DNA from: Pseudobacillus lumedeiriae
GTDB taxonomy: Bacteria; Bacillota; Bacilli; Bacillales; Domibacillaceae
Length of the DNA stretch: 64,000 nt
Direction: 5' to 3'
Assembly (NCBI RefSeq): GCF_044891285.1
Contig: NZ_JAUIYO010000004.1
Span: 155,178 to 219,177, forward strand
The translations under genes and the position numbers were made by a program. Every line of letters begins with the position of its first letter. Positions within the stretch are counted from its first letter, which is position 1. Below the pieces are notes generated by a model. It saw nothing but the letters and a program-made list of their open reading frames with translations. It ran no database searches and was not told the DNA's origin. Positions 8,773 through 17,910 of the stretch are shown here, piece by piece.

Positions 8773-10107
8773 TTAAGCTGATAAATCCATTTCAGGCGGC
8801 TTCTGTCTAAGCCCTTTTGTGAGAACGAGTAAGTAGATGAAGCCGAGCGCAAACCAAATTCCTCCAAGTATTTTTGAATAAGTATCCAGATTAATAAGCA
8901 GCCACAAATCAAGCAGCGCTCCAATAGCGGGAATGATTAAATAAAGCAATGTCCCTTTTAAAGAACGTTGTTTTTTCCGAATAAAATAATAAGCAATTAC
9001 AGCGATGTTCACACTTGTAAATGCAAGAAAGGCGCCAAAATTAATAAATGAAGCAACGAGCGATAAGCTCAAAAACAAGGCAAGCAATGAAATTGCACTA
9101 ATCAATAAGATGTTATTGACAGGGGTGTTATATTTCGAATGTAAAGTGCTAAAGAACTTTTTAGGGAGCTGACCATCCCGGCCCATCGCATACAGGACGC
9201 GGGAAGCACTTGCCTGTGAAGACATGGCGGAGCCGAATGCAGTAACCGCATAAACTGCAAGAAAAGCGGACGCAAAGGTTTTACCGCCGACTAATGTAAT
9301 AATCTCATGAGCGGCAGAATCGGGGTTTGTAAATGTGTTATATGACGGCCAGACGTTTTGAGCAAAGTAAGAAACAGTAATAAAGACGGCTCCTCCGACG
9401 AGCGTAATAATAAACACAGCACGCGGAATTGTTTTCTCTGGCTGAACTGTTTCCTCTGCGAACGCTGTAGCTGAATCAAATCCAAGAAATGAAAAACATA
9501 AAAGAGCAGCCCCTGTGACAATAAATGAGATCGGTTCTTCAGAATTATAAAACGGTTTCAAAGATAAAAGGGTGCCTGTGCCTGTCCCGCTTAAAATCTC
9601 TTTAATAGACAAGCCTACAAACAGAATGATAAATGTTACAGCAAAAATCGTGATAAAAGCATTAGCCTTTGTCGCCAGCTTTACGCCTCTTACGTTAATG
9701 ACAGTAACTAACGTAAGCAGCCCTAGCACCCATACATAATTCGGAACACTTGGAAAAGCTGCAGAAAAGAACAAACCAAATAGTAAATAGTTCACCATTG
9801 GGATAAACAAGTAATCCATTAGAATGGCCCAGCCGACAAGAAAGCCAACATACGGGCTGATCGATTTTTGTGTATATGCATAAGCGGAACCAGCCGATGG
9901 AATCGCTTTGGACATCTGACCGTAACTATATGCAGTAAAAAGCATCACAATTAAAGCAATCAAGTAAGCTCCAGGGACCATCCCATGCGATAATTCAGCA
10001 GCAATTCCATACGTACTGAAAACTGTAGCAAGTGCCATAAACGAAAAGCCAAATAAAACAACGTGAACGAGTGTCAGCGATCGATTCATTCCTTTCGTCT
10101 GCAACAT
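8773..10107 (-). CDS. APC-superfamily amino acid/amine permease
   Basis: Integral membrane transporter, 444 aa, about 12 transmembrane helices. TM1 (YGIAAELSHGMVPGAYLIAL) is followed by IPSAGSAYAYTQKSISPYVG, the APC signature; SFLGFDSATAFAEETVQPEK in TM6 is also typical. ATG 10107 is preceded by AAAGGGGGGAG. It is the first gene of a two-gene operon with the amidohydrolase. The substrate is probably an amino acid or amine; context suggests it is the amidohydrolase substrate or its product. Confidence 0.88.
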   Translation of the reverse strand: MLQTKGMNRSLTLVHVVLFGFSFMALATVFSTYGIAAELSHGMVPGAYLIALIVMLFTAYSYGQMSKAIPSAGSAYAYTQKSISPYVGFLVGWAILMDYLFIPMVNYLLFGLFFSAAFPSVPNYVWVLGLLTLVTVINVRGVKLATKANAFITIFAVTFIILFVGLSIKEILSGTGTGTLLSLKPFYNSEEPISFIVTGAALLCFSFLGFDSATAFAEETVQPEKTIPRAVFIITLVGGAVFITVSYFAQNVWPSYNTFTNPDSAAHEIITLVGGKTFASAFLAVYAVTAFGSAMSSQASASRVLYAMGRDGQLPKKFFSTLHSKYNTPVNNILLISAISLLALFLSLSLVASFINFGAFLAFTSVNIAVIAYYFIRKKQRSLKGTLLYLIIPAIGALLDLWLLINLDTYSKILGGIWFALGFIYLLVLTKGLRQKPPEMDLSA

Positions 10108-10310
10108 AAACTCCCCCCTTTAGTCCATTTGATTGATTATTGCAAATATTGTGCCAATTTTTAACGCAGTAAGAAATACACATTTCCCTTGTTTAGACCT
10201 CAAAGTGTATTCGTTTTTTCATAAATTATTCATATTGGAATAAAAAAAGGGGTATTGATTGAAAAACAATAAGCCATCCCATTTTAAAGAAACCCATGAA
10301 ACATAACGAC

Positions 10311-10344
10311 AAAAAACAGCCCCTAACGAAGTTAAGCGGCTGTT
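10311..10344 (-). terminator. Terminator of the SGNH hydrolase gene
   Basis: Minus strand: AACAGCC / GGGCTGTT stem followed by TTTTTTGTCG. The rest of the 10108-10400 gap shows only AT-rich sequence, presumably the promoter of the APC operon. Confidence 0.75.
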
Positions 10345-10400
10345 ATGACTGTGTTTCATTTATTCTAAAATCGGAGGATCGACCTCTTACAGGACACTAT

Positions 10401-11321
10401 TTACATGTACTCCCCCCGCTTGCACCCTTTAACCGTCTCTGATGCAGCGGTTTGATCTGTTGTTCTCTTCTTTTGTTTTTCTTCTTTCTCAGCGGGTTTC
10501 TGTTTTTCTGATTGCGCAGGCTGTACTTTTTTCAGCTTAGAAAAAGGAATGGGTGCCGGCAATTGGGATAGTATGCTGGATGGAATAGATGGACTTCCAG
10601 GAGCGTACACTTGGAGAAAGCTATTGGCCATTTCCAAATAACCACTAAGTGCTGGATGCACATCTCCGGGATTTGGAATCAGCGAGTCGGCATTCGTTCC
10701 GAACCGGCCGGCTACAGGAACAAAGTAAGCACCAGCTTTTTCCGCTTCCTGCTTAATAATTTTATTTAAAAGGTCAAGCTGTCCAGCTACAGATGGTTTT
10801 TGTCCATCTTTTACGTGTGGGTAGGGAAAATAATAACCGATTGCATACACCTGTGCATGCGGGTTTATTTCCTTCACTTTTTCAAATATGTTTATATAGT
10901 TTTTGCGTACACGATTTAAAGCAAATGATACCGGAATGGCTTCATAGCTTAACATTCCCCGCACGGCATCATTTTGAATAAGCGGCAGCACATCATTCGC
11001 TCCGGCGGAAATCGTAATAAGGTTCGCCTGCCGAATAACGGCCTGTGCTTCTTTCTTTTCTAGCTGCTTTAATACTTGTTCTGTGGAATAGCCCGGAAAT
11101 GCCAGCTCCTTTGAAAAACTGGACAATTGGCCATTCTGCTGTAATGCAATCGCAATGAGATCTGTATAACTTACACCAATTTCTTTATGAGGTGTTTGAC
11201 CGGCGGCCAAAGAGTCTCCCAGTGCTGCATAATGAATGCCGGCGGCCTTAACATTTATAGGGAGAATGGATGCCGCCAGCAGAAAAACTACCAGTACATT
11301 TAGAGAAATTCGTTTTTTCAT
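10401..11321 (-). CDS. Secreted SGNH/GDSL-type lipase or esterase
   Basis: 306 aa. A signal peptide (KKRISLNVLVVFLLAASILP, cleavage near VKAAG) precedes an SGNH hydrolase domain with block I GDSLAAG (nucleophile Ser), block III GANDVLPL and block V PGDVHPALSGY with the catalytic Asp and His. The last 60 residues are a Lys/Glu-rich tail ending in a Cys-containing GCKRGEYM, possibly wall-associated. ATG 11321 follows AGGCAGGA. It resembles YpmR-like bacilli lipases. The GGDEF/EAL gene lies 32 bases upstream, so co-transcription is possible. Confidence 0.85.
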   Translation of the reverse strand: MKKRISLNVLVVFLLAASILPINVKAAGIHYAALGDSLAAGQTPHKEIGVSYTDLIAIALQQNGQLSSFSKELAFPGYSTEQVLKQLEKKEAQAVIRQANLITISAGANDVLPLIQNDAVRGMLSYEAIPVSFALNRVRKNYINIFEKVKEINPHAQVYAIGYYFPYPHVKDGQKPSVAGQLDLLNKIIKQEAEKAGAYFVPVAGRFGTNADSLIPNPGDVHPALSGYLEMANSFLQVYAPGSPSIPSSILSQLPAPIPFSKLKKVQPAQSEKQKPAEKEEKQKKRTTDQTAASETVKGCKRGEYM

Positions 11322-11353
11322 AAAATCCTGCCTTTCCCTTTCAACTGGACATA

Positions 11354-13096
11354 TCAGTTTACTTTGCTGCTTTCCAAGTAGGCCAAGAAGGCATCAGCAT
11401 CAAGCGGGCGGCTGAGAAAATAGCCTTGGGCAGCATCACAATCTGCTTCTTGTAAAATAGCCATCTGCTTTTCGTTTTCTACCCCTTCAGCCACGATCAT
11501 TAAATGTAGGTTGCGGGCAAGGCCGATCATCGCTTTAGCAATTGCCGCATCTGCCTTTCCCTCTTCAATGTTTTGAATAAACGAACGATCAATCTTTAAA
11601 GCATTCATCGGAAACTGCTTTAAATAACTGAACGAAGAAAAACCGGTGCCAAAATCATCAATAGAAATCGCCACTCCGAGCTGCTGCAGGCGTAAAAGAA
11701 TGACTGCAGCTTCCTGCGGTCTTTCCATCACTGTGCTTTCGGTTAACTCTAGCTCAAGCGCACTTGGTTCGAGACCTGTTTCCCTTAAAATGCGGGCAGT
11801 CACTTCTGCAAAGTTTTGTTTTTGAAATTGTACAGCTGATACGTTGACACTTATCTTTAAATGAGTATACCCCATTTCATGCCATTCTTTGCATTGGCGG
11901 CATGCTTCCCGCAATACCCATTCTCCCAATGGAACGATCAGCCCTGTTTCCTCTGCCAGTTCGATAAAATCCCCCGGATAGATCAATCCTTTTTCACTAT
12001 TCCAGCGTACTAACGCCTCCATGCCGTATACTTCCCTAGTACTTATATGCACTTTAGGCTGATAGTGAAGGATAAATTCCTCATTCTCCAGACCTAGGGA
12101 AAGAGAAATCTCTTTTTCTAGCCGCCGGTGAGCAGATTCTTTCATAGAAGCATCATAAAATCGATAGTCGTTCCTTCCTTTACTCTTTAAGGAATTGACA
12201 GCGATATCAGCATGAATTAAGAGCGAGTGAATATCCTTTCCATCTCTAGGCCATACACTGACACCTATACTTGCGGACATGGGCACTTTTTTACCAAGCA
12301 CAATAAATGGCTTCTGAAACAGTGCCAGTAACTTTTCACAAAGCATGGATACTTCATCCATGTGGCCGGCTCCTGACACAAGAAGAGCAAATTCATCTCC
12401 GCTGACACGTGCAGCCAGAATGTTTTCCGCTTCTAGTGTTCTCAAGCGGTTAGCCGTTTCCTTAAGAAGCAAGTCTCCCGCTTCATGTCCAAGACTGTCA
12501 TTAATTTTTTTAAAATAGTCCAAGTCAAAAACGAGCAGGGCCGATACACTGTTTTGCCGGCTCTTTAAATACTGGTTTCCGCGGTGCTCCACGTAACGGC
12601 GGTTCGGAAGACCTGTAAGCGGATCGTAAAAGGCAAGTTTCTCTAGTTTTTCTTCAGCCTCTACACGCTCACTAATATCAAATGAAAAACCGAGCAAATA
12701 TTCTTCACCTGTTTGTTCATCTTGGATAATAGTCGTACCTGCCAGCATATGAGTCGGTACGCCATTAAAATCCACGATCGTTTCTCTCATTCTTAACTGC
12801 TTGTCCTGCCACGTTTGTACATCATGACGGCGTACTTTTTCAGCGACAGCAGGTGAGAAAAAATCAAACACCGTCTTTCCAATGAGTTCATCCAATGTTT
12901 TTCCATTTTTTTCACAGGCTATTCTGTTAGCAAACACTGTGCGCCCGCTTCGATCTTCCAAAAAGACATGAACTGGCAAAGCGTTTAAAATTTCTATGTT
13001 TAGTGGAGTCATAGCACTGATCAAACTAGCAAACGCTTCTGCTTGATGAAAGTCATTCTGTTTCTCTTCCACGCTGCCCTTTATAGATGAATTCAT
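11354..13096 (-). CDS. PAS-GGDEF-EAL cyclic di-GMP protein
   Basis: 580 aa without transmembrane helices. Order: PAS domain (about 32-150), GGDEF domain (about 155-315, motif SGDEF at 232-236, where the first Gly is Ser), EAL domain (about 325-575) with YGMEALVRW at 357-365, the ELTEST and IDDFGTGFSSFSYL blocks and the LKIDRSF block, all expected for an active phosphodiesterase. The SGDEF variant may keep or lose diguanylate cyclase activity. ATG 13096 follows GAGGAG. It probably senses a small ligand or redox state through PAS and sets c-di-GMP level, controlling motility or biofilm matrix. Confidence 0.92.
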   Translation of the reverse strand: MNSSIKGSVEEKQNDFHQAEAFASLISAMTPLNIEILNALPVHVFLEDRSGRTVFANRIACEKNGKTLDELIGKTVFDFFSPAVAEKVRRHDVQTWQDKQLRMRETIVDFNGVPTHMLAGTTIIQDEQTGEEYLLGFSFDISERVEAEEKLEKLAFYDPLTGLPNRRYVEHRGNQYLKSRQNSVSALLVFDLDYFKKINDSLGHEAGDLLLKETANRLRTLEAENILAARVSGDEFALLVSGAGHMDEVSMLCEKLLALFQKPFIVLGKKVPMSASIGVSVWPRDGKDIHSLLIHADIAVNSLKSKGRNDYRFYDASMKESAHRRLEKEISLSLGLENEEFILHYQPKVHISTREVYGMEALVRWNSEKGLIYPGDFIELAEETGLIVPLGEWVLREACRQCKEWHEMGYTHLKISVNVSAVQFQKQNFAEVTARILRETGLEPSALELELTESTVMERPQEAAVILLRLQQLGVAISIDDFGTGFSSFSYLKQFPMNALKIDRSFIQNIEEGKADAAIAKAMIGLARNLHLMIVAEGVENEKQMAILQEADCDAAQGYFLSRPLDADAFLAYLESSKVN

Positions 13097-13273
13097 GATT
13101 ATTTCTCCTCTATATATGAACTAACAAATGTTTTTACGAAATATTACATTTTTCTTCTATTTTACCAAAGAAAACTCGAAAAGTAAGTACTAAAGTCATG
13201 AAAAGCAAGAAATAGTAATAAGAAGGGTATGGTATAATAAGCATTTATCTTATTTTTAAAAATTGGAGGCATT

Positions 13274-13747
13274 ATGCTGAATTTTAACGAAAAACTATCG
13301 ATTATCGAATCTTTTCCTCAATTGGATCGGAAAGATGTTTCCCTCGGTCGAGTGAACTTTCAATTTGCTGACAGCGTCACCGAAAAAAAGAACATCGTCT
13401 ATCATCTTCACCCAAATGGTAACGGCTTTGTCTATGGGGGTGAATTAGCTGGCTATGAGACCGATGCTAAAGGCATGGTAAATATCCGGGATTTTTCAGC
13501 AGAAGAATTGCGAAAAATTATTCATGAGTCGATTCAATCACTTTCACCGAGAACAACGGAAGAAGCGGCAATTGCGGGAGAAGCTATTGAAGAAAAGTGG
13601 ATAAATGAAGATGGGCAAACACTTATGCTCATTGAAGAAGACGACATGTGGAATGTGTACGCTGGTTTAAACCTGGACGGCACGTTCAATTCGTACGGGG
13701 AAGCGGCACAATATTTAGATGAAGAAGGCTTCCGGCCATTAACTTAA
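13274..13747 (+). CDS. Conserved-looking hypothetical protein, 157 aa
   Basis: Soluble, acidic protein without signal peptide or membrane segment. It has two recognisable parts: a beta-rich N-terminal half (NIVYHLHPNGNGFVYGGELA) and a C-terminal half with EEKWINEDGQTLMLIEEDDM and a WNVYAGLNLDGTFNSYGEA segment. I do not recognise a family. The gene has a TATAAT -10 box near 13232-13237, a clear ribosome site (TTGGAGG) and its own terminator, so it is expressed alone. Confidence 0.75.
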   Translation: MLNFNEKLSIIESFPQLDRKDVSLGRVNFQFADSVTEKKNIVYHLHPNGNGFVYGGELAGYETDAKGMVNIRDFSAEELRKIIHESIQSLSPRTTEEAAIAGEAIEEKWINEDGQTLMLIEEDDMWNVYAGLNLDGTFNSYGEAAQYLDEEGFRPLT

Positions 13748-13749
13748 TC

Positions 13750-13806
13750 AAAAAGACTGACTCTCACGCAGAGGAATAATCAAATAGGAGTCAGTCTCCT
13801 TGCTTT
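13750..13806. terminator. Bidirectional terminator between the 157-aa gene and dat
   Basis: Stem GACTGACTC / GAGTCAGTC flanked by AAAA on one side and CTCCTTGCTTT on the other; the two genes converge here. Confidence 0.75.
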
Positions 13807-13808
13807 AT

Positions 13809-14642
13809 TCATTTTACTTTTAATTGAAAATGTTCATATAACTTCCTAGTGACAGGTCCGGGACATCCACTTCCAATCTGTCGGCCATCCGCAGATGTGA
13901 CTGCTAACACTTCCGATGTCGTACTCGTTAGAAAAACTTCGTCTGCTTGAAGCAGCTCTTCAGGCGTAAATGGCTTTTCCACAAATGGAACTTGTAATTC
14001 CTCTGCTATTCTCTTTACTGCCAAACGCGTAATTCCAGCCAAAATATAATTCGAAAGCGGCGTCGTCTGCACCTTCCCATCCTTTACAATAAACATATTG
14101 GTACTGGATCCTTCCATAATGAAGCCATCGCGCACGAGCACTGCTTCAAAACAGCCTTGCTCAAACGCCTCCTGTTTCGCTAAAATGTTCGGCAATAAAT
14201 TCAGCGACTTAATGTAGCAATTTTGCCAGCGCTCGTCCGGCAGCAATACGACCTGCACTCCCTGCTTGCGGACATCCTGCGGCAATTCACGGGAAGGTTT
14301 AACCGTTATAGAAATCGAAGCCGGGCATTTCGGAAACAAGTGGTTTCTTGGTGCCACCCCTCTCGTCGCCTGCATATAAAGATCTGCATTCTCTAAACCG
14401 CTTTTCGCTGCTAATTCGAGCATTAAAGTTTCTAATTCGTTCTGCTGTTTGCCGATCTCCAGCCTAATGGCTTTTGCACTTGTATATAAGCGTTCAAGAT
14501 GCTCTCTCATCATGAACGGCTTCCCTTGATAGAAACGAATCACTTCATATACGCCATCGCCAAACTGATGTCCCCGCTCCTCAATCGGAATAACCGGATC
14601 ATCCATGTCAACAATGTTCCCATTAAAATATGCTAATGCCAT
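13809..14642 (-). CDS. dat: D-amino acid (D-alanine) aminotransferase
   Basis: PLP fold-type IV transaminase that interconverts D-alanine and D-glutamate with their keto acids, supplying D-glutamate for peptidoglycan. 277 aa. Seen: ERGHQFGDGVYEVIRFYQGK at the N-terminus, the PLP lysine in CYIKSLNLLPN (about residue 145), and GSSTNMFIVKDGK. The length and the GHQFGDGVYE block fit D-transaminases rather than branched-chain IlvE. ATG 14642 after AAAAGGAGG. A single-gene unit. Confidence 0.92.
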   Translation of the reverse strand: MALAYFNGNIVDMDDPVIPIEERGHQFGDGVYEVIRFYQGKPFMMREHLERLYTSAKAIRLEIGKQQNELETLMLELAAKSGLENADLYMQATRGVAPRNHLFPKCPASISITVKPSRELPQDVRKQGVQVVLLPDERWQNCYIKSLNLLPNILAKQEAFEQGCFEAVLVRDGFIMEGSSTNMFIVKDGKVQTTPLSNYILAGITRLAVKRIAEELQVPFVEKPFTPEELLQADEVFLTSTTSEVLAVTSADGRQIGSGCPGPVTRKLYEHFQLKVK

Positions 14643-14848
14643 GATCAGTACCTCCTTTTAATGAACTTTATCATTTTTTGGAAATCATGAGATCTTATCC
14701 TTTTGATTATACATGAAATGGATGGCCACTTGAAGTTTCGCTATTCTTCGTATGTATGTGCCAATCATTAGTTTTCCATTGCTGACTTACACTTGTTTCA
14801 CGTATTTGAAAAACCGATAAAACCATTTTAATACATGCTTCGTTAAGC

Positions 14849-14914
14849 TGCCCTGCTGATTCCCCTGGGGCTCGCTGTCCATTCCAATCAACAATAGTCA
14901 TTAATATAGCTTAA
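14849..14914. repeat. Dispersed intergenic repeat, copy B
   Basis: Minus strand reads ATTAATGACTATTGTTGATT then GGAATGGACAGCGAG, sharing its core with copies at 248 and 21729. It fills much of the 347-base gap 14643-14989, which otherwise holds only the ZIP terminator. A 64-codon ORF through it (14707-14901) has no ribosome site and is not called. Confidence 0.5.
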
Positions 14915-14963
14915 TAAAAAAACTCATAAGTGATACATTGTATAGCGTGTATCACTTATGAGG
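14914..14963 (-). terminator. Terminator of the ZIP transporter gene
   Basis: Perfect 15-bp stem CTCATAAGTGATACA / TGTATCACTTATGAG, followed on the minus strand by TTTTTTTATT. Confidence 0.88.
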
Positions 14964-14989
14964 CCGACTCCTTGAATACCAGTTCCGGA

Positions 14990-15802
14990 TCAGCCAAGAG
15001 CCACATCCAATATCATCATGACCGTAAACCCTGCCATAAGACCGAGCGTTGCCAAGTCTTTGCTTCCACTTGCCTGCGACTGCGGAATCAGCTGTTCCAC
15101 CACTACAAAGATCATAGCACCAGCCGCAAATGCGAGTGCGTAAGGCATAATGGGCTGTATAGCAAGGACAGCAGCCGCTCCGACCACGGCAGCAATCGGC
15201 TCTACAATGGCTGACAACTGGCCATAGTTAAAAGCTTTCAGCCGCGACAGTCCTTCACCTCGCAGGGGCACAGAAAGGGCTGCTCCTTCCGGCATATTTT
15301 GAAGGCCGATTCCAATCGCAAGGCCTAAAGCACCGACAATGGACGCATCGCCAAGCCCTATTCCCGCCGCTCCAAATGCCACACCAATCGCAAGCCCCTC
15401 TGGAATATTGTGAAGCGTAATCGCTAAAAAAAGTAACGTCGTCTTCGACAATCCCGTCTTCGGTCCTTCCGCTTCCTCCACTATGTTGGAATCGAGATGA
15501 GGAACGACGAAATCAAGAAGCCGAATAAAGAAGCCGCCAAGCAAAAAACCAATCGCAGGCGGAAGCCACGAAATCTGCCCATTTTGTTCACTAAATTCAA
15601 TCGCAGGTGCCAAAAGGGACCAGAAAGAGGCAGCAATCATCACACCGGCAGCAAAACCTAGCATCATATTCATCACACTTTGATTAATTCGGCGAAAGAA
15701 AAAGACAATAGATGCTCCAAGCGCCGTTAATCCCCACGTCAGTAAACCGCCAAACAGCGCCTGTATAGACGGATTCAATTCTGTGAACCAATCCATTAAC
15801 AT
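14990..15802 (-). CDS. ZIP family divalent metal transporter
   Basis: 271-aa membrane protein importing zinc or related divalent metals. About eight helices; the metal-site motifs HNIPEGLAIGVAF (TM4) and NMPEGAALSVPL (TM5) are both intact. The cytoplasmic loop is short and not His-rich. I start at ATG 15802, 5 bases after AGAAAGGAAGAG; an upstream ATG at 15850 lacks a ribosome site. Similar to GufA-type ZIP proteins of bacilli. Confidence 0.88.
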   Translation of the reverse strand: MLMDWFTELNPSIQALFGGLLTWGLTALGASIVFFFRRINQSVMNMMLGFAAGVMIAASFWSLLAPAIEFSEQNGQISWLPPAIGFLLGGFFIRLLDFVVPHLDSNIVEEAEGPKTGLSKTTLLFLAITLHNIPEGLAIGVAFGAAGIGLGDASIVGALGLAIGIGLQNMPEGAALSVPLRGEGLSRLKAFNYGQLSAIVEPIAAVVGAAAVLAIQPIMPYALAFAAGAMIFVVVEQLIPQSQASGSKDLATLGLMAGFTVMMILDVALG

Positions 15803-15987
15803 AAGCACTCTTCCTTTCTGACAAAACATTATCGTTTTCTCGTGACACATTTACGTTGATAGTACCTTTATTTTGCATCAGGCAAACTTTTGTTGTCAAC
15901 TCCAAATATTGATTGGAATCGGGGGCTGCTGTCTAAATTAGTTTATTAGCTGTGAAATGAATAAGTGACTTCAAATTTTAGATAGAA

Positions 15988-16026
15988 CAACAAAACCGGC
16001 AAAGTGGATGTACCCTCTCTGCCGGC
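15988..16026 (-). terminator. Terminator of the rbs operon
   Basis: Minus strand stem GCCGGCA / TGCCGGT followed by TTTGTTGTT. Confidence 0.75.
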
Positions 16027-16032
16027 TTTTTC

Positions 16033-16947
16033 TCATTTCGTCACCATTTTTAGCGGTGCAGGAATTACTTTTTCAACCTTTGTTCCTTTTAATGCGTCAC
16101 CAGCTGCCTTGACGGAGAGCTGGCCGATGAGTTCTGGCTGTTGTGCCACGGTTGCTGCCAGCTGGCCAGCCTGCACGGACTTGATCGCATCTTCATTTCC
16201 ATCGAATCCGATGACGAGAATATCTTTGCCGGAACTTGCGATAGCTTCCATCGCTCCGAGCGCCATTTCGTCGTTGTGGGCAAATACGGCTTGGATATCA
16301 GGGTTTCCTTGGAGCAAATTTTCCATTACATTCAACCCTTGTGTCCGGTCAAAGTTGGCCGTCTGTTTTGCGACCACTTTTAGTTTTTTATCGGCTACTA
16401 AGTGGAAGCCTTTGCCGCGTTCCCGTGTCGCTGATGCACCGGGTACACCTTCAAGCTCAGCGACTTTTGCTCCTTCTCCAAGCTGATCAACGATCAAGCT
16501 GCCAGCCATTTGACCGCCCTTTACATTGTCAGAAGCAACAAGTGTAACGACCTCGCCTTTATCTGCGGAACGGTCCAATGTGATCACAGGAATGCCAATC
16601 GCATTCGCTGACTGCACAGCTGTAGAGATCGCCGATGAATCAGTCGGATTAATAAGCAGGACATCGACCCCTTTTTGAATCAGGTCCTCTACGTCGTTAA
16701 TTTGTTTAGCTGAGTCATTCTGAGCATCAATGATAATGGTTGCCATGCCATGCTTTTTTGCCTCTTTGACTACCCCATCTTTCAGTGAAACGAAGAACGG
16801 GTTATTTAATGTCGAGACGGATAAGCCAATCTTAATGTCTTCAAGCTTATCTTTTTTCGCCGGTTTGGCCCATTGAGGCGGTTGGAGTGAGCAGCCCCCC
16901 AGTATAACGAGCGACAACGATAACAGGATGATCCATAATTTTTTCAC
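16033..16947 (-). CDS. rbsB: Ribose ABC transporter, substrate-binding lipoprotein
   Basis: 304 aa. Signal peptide with lipobox (VILGGCSL, Cys19), then a periplasmic-binding-protein type 1 fold with IGLSVSTLNNPFFVSLKDGV, DAQNDSAKQINDVEDLI, TLDRSADKGEVVTLVASDN and a hinge region AVFAHNDEMALGAMEAI, matching RbsB. It binds ribose outside the membrane and hands it to RbsC. Last gene of the rbsKACB operon, 11 bases after rbsC, followed by a terminator. Confidence 0.93.
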   Translation of the reverse strand: MKKLWIILLSLSLVILGGCSLQPPQWAKPAKKDKLEDIKIGLSVSTLNNPFFVSLKDGVVKEAKKHGMATIIIDAQNDSAKQINDVEDLIQKGVDVLLINPTDSSAISTAVQSANAIGIPVITLDRSADKGEVVTLVASDNVKGGQMAGSLIVDQLGEGAKVAELEGVPGASATRERGKGFHLVADKKLKVVAKQTANFDRTQGLNVMENLLQGNPDIQAVFAHNDEMALGAMEAIASSGKDILVIGFDGNEDAIKSVQAGQLAATVAQQPELIGQLSVKAAGDALKGTKVEKVIPAPLKMVTK

Positions 16948-16958
16948 TGTGGTCCCTC

Positions 16959-17909
16959 CTATGCAGCTTTTTTACGGTCGATTAAAACAGCAATGACGAT
17001 GACAATCCCTTTAACGACCATTTGGAAAAAGGAAGAGACACCCAATATATTGAGACCGTTATTTAAAGTTCCAATGATTAATGCACCAATGAGCGTGCCA
17101 ATGATTAGTCCGCGGCCGCCAGAAAGACTTGTCCCGCCAAGAACAACAGCGGCGATGGCATCTAATTCATAAGACGTGCCCGCTGTCGGCTGAGCCGAAT
17201 TGAGACGCGAGGTTAAGATCGCTCCGGCTAAAGCAGCAAGCAAGCCAGCTAATGAATAAATCATCATTTTCACTCTCTGCACTTTAATGCCTGAAATCCA
17301 GGCGGCTTTTTCGTTGCCGCCGATCGCATACGTTTTACGGCCAAAAGGGGTTTTATGAAGAATCACCCAAAGAACAGCGAAAGCAAGCAGCATCGTTACG
17401 GCAGGCACTGGAATACCTAGAAAATAACCACGGCCGAACAATTGAAATAAATAGCTGTCGCCGAGACCGGTAATCGGATTTCCATTTGTATAGACGAGCG
17501 TTAATCCCCGGTAAATCGTCATCGTTGCTAATGTAGCAATAAATGGGGCCATTTTTCCTTTTGTAATTAACAGGCCATTGACGGCACCCATGACCGCTCC
17601 CAGTAAGCATCCAATTAGAATGGCCAAGATCGGATCCATACCCGAAACCATCATTCCAGCCATTAATGCACTAGACAGAGCTAAAATAGAGCCGACTGAC
17701 AAATCGATGCCGCCTGTTAAAATGACAAACGTCATTCCATAAGCAATTAATGCATTAATCGCTACTTGCCTTAACAAATTTAAAATATTTAAAGGAGCTA
17801 AGAAACTAGGATTTAAAATCGAGACGATCAAAATTAAAATAATAAGTCCAAGCAGCGGACCGAGTTTGTGTGTCAGGTCTTTGAATGGTTTTACACCGGT
17901 TTTGTCCAT
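16959..17909 (-). CDS. rbsC: Ribose ABC transporter, permease
   Basis: 316-aa membrane protein with 8-10 helices. The family signature GGIDLSVGSILALSSALMAG and the AVVLGGTSLSGGRGLIIGTL loop (contacting RbsA) are present. Start chosen at ATG 17909, six bases after AGGAGGG; a TTG at 17930 would overlap rbsA. It follows the rbsA stop by one base, so translation is probably coupled. Confidence 0.93.
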   Translation of the reverse strand: MDKTGVKPFKDLTHKLGPLLGLIILILIVSILNPSFLAPLNILNLLRQVAINALIAYGMTFVILTGGIDLSVGSILALSSALMAGMMVSGMDPILAILIGCLLGAVMGAVNGLLITKGKMAPFIATLATMTIYRGLTLVYTNGNPITGLGDSYLFQLFGRGYFLGIPVPAVTMLLAFAVLWVILHKTPFGRKTYAIGGNEKAAWISGIKVQRVKMMIYSLAGLLAALAGAILTSRLNSAQPTAGTSYELDAIAAVVLGGTSLSGGRGLIIGTLIGALIIGTLNNGLNILGVSSFFQMVVKGIVIVIAVLIDRKKAA

Positions 17910-17910
17910 C

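Noticed and set aside
14707..14901. 64-codon minus-strand ORF beginning MTIVDWNGQRAPG
   Set aside because: It runs through dispersed repeat copy B, has no ribosome site and the same frame is broken in the other repeat copies.
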